From Phaeosaccion multiseriatum (taxonomy: Eukaryota; Ochrophyta, other classes): a DNA stretch of 64,000 bases. A program made the position numbers and the translations under genes. Location: assembly GCA_965112735.1 (NCBI GenBank), contig OZ218965.1, forward strand, positions 806,001-870,000, read 5' to 3'. The notes under the pieces were generated by a model. That model did not search any database, had not been told where the DNA came from, and was given only the letters and a program-made list of their open reading frames with translations. This document shows, piece after piece, positions 50,020 through 64,000 of this stretch (position 1 is the stretch's first letter; the number at the start of each line of letters is the position of its first letter).

Positions 50020-52911
50020 TCACATCTGCAGCTGCTCCTCCTTGTTCCTGTCCTCGAGAGCCTTCTTGAGGAACAGCTCCCCTGCCTTGTAGGAGGATCG
50101 CACCATTGGGCCACTCGCCACATATAGGAAACCGAGGGACTCCGCCACTCGCTGCCACTCCTCAAACGCAGCGGGGGTGATGTACTCCTGGAGGGTGGGG
50201 ATGGCAATGGATGGCAATGGATGGCAGTGGATGGGGGATGTGGGATGGCAGTGGGCGGATGGGAAGGGGGAGGGGCAAGATGAGGTGAGGTGAGACAAAG
50301 CTGAGGTAGGTATTGGTTCGTGCGCTTTCGGTCGGACATAAACCGATCGCCTGAGACAGACGACAGGCCTGTAACTAGCTCTGGCCCGATGGAAGGAAAG
50401 GAGGAGGAGGAGGAGGAGGAGGAGGAGGAGGAGGAGGAGGAGAGGGAGGAGATGGAGAGGGAGGAGGAGGAGAGGGAGGAGGTGAGAGAGAGACTGCGTG
50501 TGTATGGCACATACACATACACCCGCAGAGAGAGAGAGTGAGGTCTTAGTGAGGTTGTTTGTGACTCCCTCCCCCTCCCTCCCTCACCTTCATTGGCATA
50601 TGTCGCTTGGAGGGCCTCAGATATTGCCCAAACGTGACCACATCACACCCAACTGCCCTAAGGTCTCTTAGTGTGGCCTCCACGTCCTCCGGCTTCTCCC
50701 CACAACCCAGCATGAGGGACGTCTTGGTAATCACTTTGCCATTTGTGACTTTCTTGGCGTGGTCCAACACGAGAAGGGACTGCTCGTAGCCTGCACGATG
50801 GTCCCTGACGCGGCGTTGGAGGCGCTCTACGGTCTCGAGGTTGTGAGCGAACACGTCCAGACCTGAGGTGGCGACCTGCAGGGGAGGGGGGGGATGGCAG
50901 TAGATGGGGAGGGAAGGAGGGGTTGAGGGAGGAGGAAGGGATACATGCACTTGAAGAGATTTGAAGAGATGAGACGGAACTTCAAATCAGATCTATAAAT
51001 AAAGCGAAGCCTCCACCCCCCGCCCCGCCCCCCGAGTGAGTGTCAGTCCCCCCCCCCGTAGCAGCGCGCTAGCTAGTGTCAGCACTCACCTGCTCGATGA
51101 GGTCCAGTTCCCCGCGGAAGTCTGGTGTGAGGCACTCGACAAGCATGGAGGGCTTGCGCTCCTTCAAGCCGCGGACGGTGGCAGCAAAGTGTCTGTGTGT
51201 GGAGGGAGGGGGAGGGAGGGAGAGAGAGAGAGGCTACTCTGTTACAACTCCCACTCAGTCACTCAGTCACTTAGTCACTCATCCTGCCCCCTCACTCACT
51301 CACTCACTCACTCACTCACTCACTCACTCACTCACTCACTCACTCTCTCACTCATTCACTCAATCAGTCAGTCAGTCACTCAGTCAGTCAGTCAGTTAGT
51401 CAGACGGTGGCAGCAAAGTGTCTGTGTGTGGAGGGAGGGGGGAGAGAGAGAGAGAGAGGCTACTCTGTTACCACTCCCACTCAGTCACTCAGTCACTTAG
51501 TCACTCATCCTGCCCCCTCACTCACTCACTCACTCACTCACCCACTCACTCAGTCACTCAGTCACTCAGTCACTCACTCTCTCTCTCACTCATTCACTCA
51601 TTCACTCATTCAGTCAGTCAGTCAGTCAGTCAGTCAGTCAGTCAGTCAGTCAGTCACCCTGGTCCTGTCCAGTGTGCCTACACTCAGACACTCCGTCACT
51701 CACTCACCCTGCTCCTTGGTCGTCAAGTTCGTCCCTGTCCACTGAAGTGAGCACCACGTAGTCCAGTCCCCAAGCAATGATGGCCTTGGACACATTCTCG
51801 GGTTCGTTGGGGTCCAGGGGGGGAGGGGCACGCGAGGTCTTGACTGCACAGAAGCTGAGGGACACCCACACAGAGAGAGAGAGAGGGGGGGGTGGGGGTG
51901 AGAGGGAGGGGGTGAGAGAGAAGAGAGGGTGAGAGAGAGAGGGTGAGATGAGAGAGAGAGAGAGGGTGAGAGAGAGGAGGAGGAGAGAAAGTGGAGAAAG
52001 AAATATACAGAGAGGGGGACGGGGGAGACGGGCGGGTGAAGCGGGGAGGAGGACGAGGTGGAGGACAACGAATGGATAGAGAAGAAGAGTGAAGTAAGCA
52101 ATACGCGATGAGCCTTCCTGTGCTCACTAGCTGGCTGCTGCTGATGGCTAGTGCTTTGGGAGACACGACGAGCACAGCAAGGAAAGGGTATTTTGTCCCA
52201 CCCACGCCTTTCGTGGTTGGTCAGTTGCCCCGTGACGAGCAGGGCCCCCACACCTCCCCCCACCCCCCCCCGTTCATTGTCCTACCCAAGCCTTTCAGTG
52301 GTTCGCTAGTCGCCTCGCGACAACCCCCAGCCCAGCTAGTCACCACATCCCGGGAAACCCCACGCACGCACGGACCTGCAGCCCCGCGTACAAGTATCCC
52401 CCATAATCATGATGGTGGCTGTGGCTGTGCCGTCTGCGCCTCCCCAGCACTCGCCAATGTTAGGGCATTGCGCCTCTTCGCAGACCGTGGCCAAGCCCAG
52501 CTCCCGCACCGTCTTTCGTAAGCGGTCGTAGTTGTCCCCCTTGGCAGGAATGGCCTTGAGCCAGGGGGGCTTTCGGTGCACGATTTTGCCGCTCTTGTCC
52601 TTGTTCTTCTTGGGCACCTGGGTGCCGTACACCACGCCGTCTTGGAAGGAGAGCCCGCCCAGGAGTCTGGCAGAGGTCTCTTCATCCTCCGACCGCAGGC
52701 GCTTCCGCAGCTCCTCGAGACGGCTCCCTCGCAGCGACTTGGTCTCTGTCACCTCCACATAGTCCTCCCCCCCAGTGGTCCTCTGTTGCTGCAAGTCTGT
52801 GGACAAGGCCCTCCTGTGGCTCCGCGTCAGTATCCCTCCTCCTCCGGCGCTGCTGCTGCTCCTGCTTGTTGTCTGCGCAAGGCGCCTTACGCAGCCGGAG
52901 AACTGCTGCAT
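50020..52911 (-). CDS. LIAS: lipoyl synthase (radical SAM)
   Basis: Inserts two sulphurs into octanoyl-protein to make lipoyl groups for 2-oxoacid dehydrogenases and glycine cleavage. Exons: 52376-52911, 51708-51854, 51090-51192, 50588-50875, 50020-50187, in phase; 413 residues. Auxiliary cluster motif [12 protein letters not shown] (CX4CX5C) and radical-SAM motif CTRGCSFC (CX3CX2C) are intact; the second spans the exon 1/2 junction, which confirms the splice. [60 protein letters not shown] and the C-terminal [14 protein letters not shown] with the conserved Ser follow. The N-terminus is Arg/Ser-rich and acid-free ([20 protein letters not shown]), a mitochondrial-type presequence. The final residues add a Lys/Glu/Gln tail. 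Confidence 0.95.
51174..51540 (+). repeat. 229-bp tandem duplication in lipoyl synthase intron 2
   Basis: GACGGTGGCAGCAAAGTGTC occurs at 51174 (start of exon 3 plus its acceptor) and again at 51403, followed in both by the same GA-rich and CTCA-rich DNA. The intron therefore contains a second copy of the 3' splice site and the first 19 exon bases. Confidence 0.85.
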
Positions 52912-53213
52912 GTCCTCTCCACTCTGGCTGAGGGAGGAAGGGTGGGGGAAAGGCAGCGCGACGCTCCTCCGCTCTTTACACCCTTTGTGCTACCGCTAGC
53001 TCAGTATCACGAGGGAGACAGGTAGAGAAGGCGAGAGAGAGAGAGAGGTTCATGTGCTTTTTCTCCCAATTCCCCTCCCAAAGTCGTGGCGGACACTCGC
53101 CATCTGTGTCGTGTGTACCATCAACTGCACGATGGATGTTTGTTTTTCTCTTCTCACTTTATTTGGTGTGTACTAAATGCTATGCTACGTCGGAAACTCA
53201 ACGGGACAGAAGA
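52912..53213. promoter_or_regulatory. shared intergenic region lipoyl synthase / LRR gene
   Basis: 302 bp between divergent starts if the LRR protein begins at 53214. An in-frame ATG at 53052 would shorten it to 140 bp. Confidence 0.45.
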
Positions 53214-59037
<5,824 letters not shown>

Positions 59038-59899
59038 GACATGAGACTTGAGGACGGAGCACAGCAAGGTGGAGGGGGTGAGGGGGTCCAACAGATGCGC
59101 CTGTTTGCCTCTCCTTTCCTTTCCTTTCCTCTTTGGATAGGCCGATCCGTCGGTGTCCCTTCGCCGGTTCGCTTCGCTCTTCTTCTCCCCCACACCCTCG
59201 CCAGTTGTGAGGTCAATCATGAGTAGGCACCCACCGAGTCAGTCAGAGCAGCAGAGGTGCGCACCAAGGTCTCAAAGAGGAGAGCCGCCGCCGGCCTCAA
59301 GTCCTCTCCCATCAAAGTGTCCTGTGTCGCCCGCGGTAGCAGTCTGGTGTTCAGCCCTCAGACATACATACATACATACATACATATAGACATACATACG
59401 TAGATACATACATACATGCATACACACAGACGACTTGTGCTGACCAAGCTGCCATCTCTCCTCCACCGCTCCGCCAGCAGCCACGCTCCTGCGAGGACTT
59501 AACGTGCGCCTCTCCTGCTGCCCCGACCAGTGCCCCGACCAAAGCCGCAAGCAGAGTCACAGATGGCAAGCAGAGTCACAGATGTCTGTCTCTTCGTTGC
59601 CCACCTCAGACAGCACTGCAGAGATAGCCCATATCACCCCTCGTGAGGATGCGCTCGCTCGCTGGTCCCCTCCTTGCCCCCAGCTGAAGCCCCTCGAGCG
59701 AGAGCACAGCCGTTGCATAGTACTACGAAGTACGAAGTAGGTTTCCCTGCCATCTCCCATGCCCTCCCCTCCCTGTTCCCCTCCACTCCCTGCCGGGCTA
59801 CCCATAGATGCATGCTTTCTCCTCCCCCATGCATCGACCGTCTGCCCCTCCTCCTCTGTGCCCTGTAGGGTGTGCTCGTCTGCTGCTCGAGCACTCGCT
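59038..59899. other. convergent intergenic region
   Basis: No gene supported. It holds a CATA repeat near 59361-59410 and several short C/T-rich stretches between the LRR gene and the minus-strand gene ending at 59900. Confidence 0.45.
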
Positions 59900-61128
59900 C
59901 TACTTGCCCATCCCCCCCCACCACGACTTGGCGTCCTCCTTGTCCTTCTCCTTGGCCGCCTTGGCCGCTGCCTCCTCCTCCGCCTTCTCCTCTCTACTCT
60001 TCAGTCCAAGTCTTTTCCCCAGCCACGACCCCGGGTAGTACGTCTGCAATACCCACCCGAATGTTGCGGTGGGGATTATGTCAATAAAGGGGATAGGTAA
60101 GACCTCCTCCCCTAGGGCCAGGCCCGCCAGGAAAGGGCTCTGGAACAGTTTGGCCACAACGAGCGCCTCAAAGGGCCCGTACACGAGTCCCTTGAGGAAC
60201 CCCAGGGGTGGAGGGAGGATGAGGGAAGCGTCCCCTCCAAGGTCGATCAGGATACAGACTACGAGTTTCACATATTCGATCGCCTCCAAGGGCGGCTCCT
60301 CGGGGACAGCCTTTGCCAAGGGTGTGGCCTCTGTTGTCAATGAGCATGACAAACGTGTAGTGGACGTCGAGGGAAGGAAGACGGGTAGGGTGCAGGAGTG
60401 AGCCGTAGCAAGGTGGTGGGTTGAATGCTTGTGCCTACTCCGGTCTGAATAGGAAGACATGTATGTAGCGAGTGTCGAGTAACCTCGCTCTATTCGCCAA
60501 CACATGTGAGTACGCCCTTCTTGAAGGAGGACCTCAGCGGACTGAGTGCCCCTCATGTGACGAGGCATGCCTTTGCGCTGCCGTCGTTGAAGGGCATAAC
60601 CCCCCCCCCATGCACCCACGTACCTCCTGATGCGTCGGCGAGGCTTGTGGAGTTCAGTGCGGTGCTTGTGGCGTTGCGCGCTACCTGAACCCCCTTCAGC
60701 ACAATCCTTCCTGGGGTGGGGAAGGCTCGGACGGCTGTCTTTGCACCCTCCTGCGAGTGTAGGGGCGGCGAAGAGCATGGGCAGGGCGATGAGGCTTAGG
60801 TTTATGCGTTGCGTTGTGTTGTTGGCAAAAGAGCCAAAGCACTCCTCAGTGTCGCCTCATTTTAACTCACCGGCAGTAGCGGACTCAGCACACTCAGCCC
60901 GACGAAAAGCGGGTTGTGCAGGAAGGAAAAATATGTGTCAGTGACGACCTTCCCCGTCTGGGCTACGTCAAGCGTATCGTGCACCACGGCAAGGGCTGTC
61001 GGTTCTCGCAAGGCCGAGGTGGCTCGTGATGGGGGCACATGAGGGGAAATGATGGGTGACATGAAAGCGGCACCGCAGTAGAGGCATGAAGACAGCACCG
61101 CCAGCACCAAAGCCAACAAAATCCTCAT
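59900..61128 (-). CDS. unrecognised signal-peptide membrane protein, probably plastid
   Basis: Three exons in phase: 60871-61128, 60624-60750, 59900-60330; 271 residues. MRILLALVLAVLSSCLYCGA then AFMSPI is a signal peptide followed by an Ala-Phe site, as in heterokont plastid presequences. The mature part has a hydrophobic segment (YVKLVVCILIDLGGDASLIL) and then LPPPLGFLKGLVYGPFEALV and LGEEVLPIPFIDIIPTATFG, which look like membrane-associated helices. It ends with a charged Lys/Glu/Ala helix and SWWGGMGK. I recognise no family. The exon 2 acceptor (60751) was chosen because it restores frame; other acceptors nearby would not. Met 61176 is an alternative start. Head-to-head with the next gene. 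Confidence 0.72.
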
Positions 61129-61449
61129 CTTCAAGAGGCACCCACACCTCCCAGCTTGTAGGAGAATGTTTGACACGTGGGAGACAGGTCGGATGATTTC
61201 TAGAGAGGAAATGACCTAGAGGAAAAGCGATCCGGGCAAGGTTTTATACCAGCTGTGAAGCGCGCACCAACACGCGAAGATAGGGAGTTTTTTTTGTATT
61301 TGTCCGAGCCAGAACGGAGGACATGAGGAGCGCCCTCGGCTGTGGATAGCATTTTGGCTGAAGAGTGTACTTGGCTTATGGTGCAAGAGGGAGAGTGGTG
61401 CTGCTGAAACATTTCCAAACGAATAGAGGAAAGTTGCAACTTGAACCCC
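61129..61449. promoter_or_regulatory. shared intergenic region
   Basis: 321 bp between the divergent starts of two unrecognised genes. T8 tract near 61288. Confidence 0.4.
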
Positions 61450-63070
61450 ATGCCAACACCAACAAAGGTACCCTCGTCCAGGCGGCGGCAGAGAACGGGC
61501 GGCGGGATGATTGCTCGAAGTCCCCCGCTGCCAGATCACCAAAGAACGCTGTCTCCACCACCCACTCCGAGCTCGTCAACAGGGAGGTCAACGGGGCGAC
61601 GAGGACAGTCTCGGAACTCTCCCAGCAGAAAACTCGGCTACTGTCCTGAATTGCCGAGCAGGAGACCCCAGACCTCAGCAGTGCTTCCATCCCAGAGGAT
61701 GCAAGGACGGCTGAAGCAGCAGCAGCAGCTGCAGGGCGAGGGGATGGGAGGAGAAGGGTTGTTTAGCGGTAGGTCCCAGAACAGATGTGGCACGAGCGTG
61801 AGCGGACGCAGGCGAGCCAATGACCTGCTCTGGCAGAGCAAGAGCGAGAGAGTGTTCCGACCGTATATTCCAGATCAGGGCTGTGGCTTTTACACAACCA
61901 CACCTGAGTGCGAATTCAGCCGGGCATTTGCCGACGACAGCATTATACAACCAAGGTAAAGCAAGAGGAGTGACCATCCGACATCCTCCGGCCCTGAGAG
62001 GAGAGAAGAGGAGCGTGGGTCTCAAGAGGGGCCCACCCAGCAGTATCTTGTCCTCCAAATATGTCTTTCCAAAAAGTCACAGCGTTTCGCTCTGTATGCA
62101 CCCCTTAACGCATTCTTCCTCCTATGCTCAATACTACACGGTACCGACCGCTTCAGGTGGAACAAGGTTACCACGACTCCCGTTCAGGAGGCATCACGGA
62201 TAACGGGAGGGTTTGGGCGTCGACTGCAAAACGGATCAGAGAGTGTGGAGGTGAGGAAACGGAGACTGACCGAAGGCTCGCCGTTCCGCTCCCATGCATC
62301 TCGTTCCTGACCTGAACTGAACTGGGATGAAGGCCGACACAAGACAGAGGACTTCACTGAGGGCCTCGGGCCTCTACCCCCCAACCCACAGCCTTATGTC
62401 CAACCAAGCCCTCCTTTTACCTCACCATCTACCCTGCTCATTGCTCTGTGCTATCGGCGATTAGGCTCCCCCCTTTTGGAGCGGAGTCTCATCGGCCTAT
62501 CCCGTGGGTGGTCCTGTGACGTACCACCGGAAGCACACCTTCAAGCAGCTCGGCAAGCCCACAAGGAGAGAGGGACACGCCTTCACCGCCGTGTCATCCG
62601 ACTCCCCCTCCTTCTTCCAGCAGCGACACACTCAAGGTAAGCAGTCCCAAGCGGTGTGTGTGTGGAGCTCGCCAAGACGATCGGAAGGAGCCCTTGCTCG
62701 GGGCAGACGAGACGTTGACGAGAGGGGAGGCGAAGTACCAACAGGAGGAGGAGGGGGGCGAGATGATTGTGCTCTGAACTTTAGCAACATTCTCTTCTTC
62801 TCCTCGATTCCATACTCTCTGTATCCCGTACCGCATCTTAGATTCTTTCCTTGCCCCCCCCCCCCCCCCCTTGCTTGCTTGCTTGCTGGCTTGTTCCTTC
62901 GTGAAGTATACGGAACTACCCCCGAGGTCATTCCCCGGCCCGAGATGATGAAGGTGCTCGTGAGCAACTTGGTCCTGATGGAGCCGCTCGTGGACGCGCA
63001 AACCGTCAGGCCCCCCTTGGAGTGGGACGAGCAAGTCATGAATGCCCCTGTGGGTGTGGGCTCGTCGTGA
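61450..63070 (+). CDS. unrecognised four-exon protein
   Basis: Exons 61450-61955, 62157-62250, 62465-62636 and 62907-63070 join in phase (2, 0, 1), about 311 residues. The N-terminal 110 residues are Arg/Ser/Gln/Pro-rich and probably disordered. After that the sequence is compact: RPYIPDQGCGFYTTTPECEF, IIQPRWNKVTTTPVQEASRI, APPFWSGVSSAYPVGGPVTY, HRKHTFKQLGKPTRREGHAF, and a C-terminus with IPRPEMMKVLVSNLVLMEPL. No signal peptide, membrane segment or known catalytic motif is visible. The short aromatic-rich blocks resemble structural proteins more than enzymes, but I cannot name a family. The start is the least certain part. Confidence 0.65.
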
Positions 63071-63912
63071 AGGCCCAAGTGTTGAGAGGGGGGGGGAAGG
63101 TGGGAAGGCGAATCAGCCACAGGATAGATTAGCTTGATGGGCACACATCGCTCAGTCTTAGCGCAATGTACGCACAGTAGACCCAGCCTACACAGCAAGC
63201 CGGGAGGAGTAACATGTCTCAAAAGCGCTCCAAAATTGGGAGGGAAAGCTTCAGCATCTTGTTAGTTAAGCAGGCCTTCCTTTTCGTGCTCCGAGCTACA
63301 ATATCCCAAACAATGATAGGAGAAGTTAAATACTTAGTGCCATCTATGGTTTTCCCTACTAAGAGCAACTTCTCACCCGCCCCCGGGATTGAACCCCCGA
63401 GGCCGTGTCCCTCAGACTCGTCAGTCCTTCCCATTGGTACAAAGTTGATGCCAGCCAGAAGGATGTGTCTTTCGTGGCGTACCCTCTGGAGCGAGCGCCA
63501 TTGCCATCGACTGCCAAGCGCCTCCAAATTACGCAAACTGAGGCGTCATGTAGGCAGAAGTCCAGCGACTTGGCCGCCGAAAGTGATTTGGATCACCAAC
63601 ATGTGAATTTCGGGACAACCGTAACATTCTGTAACTGTGAGTGATGATGGTCCAAAGTGCTGAGGCAAGAAGAGTACAAATATAGATAGGAGAGTGCCAT
63701 AAGGCCAATAGGAGACCCATAGGGAGCATAGGTCTGGTAGTGCATTCTCTAAACTCCTTGAGTATTCTCGCGATTCAGCACACAGCACACCAACTAAAAT
63801 ACAACAACAGGTGGAAGGAAGTTTAAGCGAGCTTTCGGACAGAAGGAGCAACAAACACAGTGGCCCCTCCCCTCGAAGATTGTAGAGGTGGGTCGCTGGG
63901 AGCAGGAAGGCC
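63071..63912. other. intergenic region
   Basis: No gene supported. Open frames on both strands lack recognisable protein character. It should contain the promoter of the gene starting at 63913. Confidence 0.4.
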
Positions 63913-64000
63913 ATGGGCTGCTCTTCGAGCAAGGGACAGGTTGTGGAGAACGCCCAGCATCCTGGTGCTGTGCCCGGAGACAAATCGAGAGGCGCAGACG
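63913..64000 (+). CDS. start of a putative N-myristoylated protein (truncated by window)
   Basis: ATG followed by MGCSSSKGQVVENAQHPGAV, open to the window edge (29 codons). Gly2 with Ser/Lys at 6-7 fits the N-myristoylation consensus, and Cys3 is a typical palmitoylation site, so membrane attachment is likely if this is the true start. Too short to assign a family. Confidence 0.5.
   Translation, partial: MGCSSSKGQVVENAQHPGAVPGDKSRGAD

Noticed and set aside
63385-63395. GGTTCAATCCC on the minus strand as a tRNA T-loop / B box
   Set aside because: The surrounding bases cannot form the T stem (GGGGG faces CCGGG) and no cloverleaf could be drawn.

Overview
This is a nuclear chromosome segment from a eukaryote, most likely a photosynthetic stramenopile (ochrophyte alga). 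The protein-coding genes are split by GT-AG introns. I could chain exons by splice consensus plus reading phase, and the joined proteins match eukaryotic families end to end: RTEL1, ALIX, YIPF6, lipoyl synthase and a PPR protein. Several products start with a signal peptide. One of them runs straight into ASAFVAPP, the motif that marks the plastid-targeting presequence of algae with heterokont-type complex plastids. The species cannot be fixed from the sequence alone. Introns are full of micro- and minisatellites, so most long open frames here are low-complexity artefacts.

Layout, left to right: RTEL1 helicase (minus, runs off the left edge); CtpA-type S41 protease (plus); SDR copy A (minus); four-pass membrane protein X1 (plus); a repeat-rich stretch with a 14-bp minisatellite, a broken P-type ATPase fragment, a short terminal-inverted-repeat element and duplicated unrecognised coding fragments; X2, a frameshifted second copy of X1; ALIX/BRO1 with a C-terminal UBA domain (minus, 15 exons, 10 kb); PPR protein (plus, 14 exons); SDR copies B and C (plus) with a second inverted-repeat element between them; YIPF6 (minus); plastid amidohydrolase (plus); lipoyl synthase (minus); RNI-type leucine-rich-repeat protein (plus); an unrecognised signal-peptide membrane protein (minus); an unrecognised four-exon gene (plus); and the first 88 bases of a gene encoding an N-terminal MGCSSSK.

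Neighbouring genes nearly always alternate in strand. Head-to-head pairs are separated by about 300 bp, so shared bidirectional promoters are likely. The genes do not form one pathway. They are ordinary housekeeping functions: telomere and recombination helicase, thylakoid-type protease, ESCRT/endosome, organelle RNA processing, Golgi membrane and lipoylation.

The most unusual features are the ALIX-UBA fusion; a 12-bp word (AGTTGGTGATAC) found ten times in coding and noncoding DNA and read in different frames; a second dispersed word (GATGGCAGYGGATGG); intron repeats that look like expanded splice signals, including four tandem copies of one 5' splice site; and two compact elements with perfect 18-bp terminal inverted repeats.
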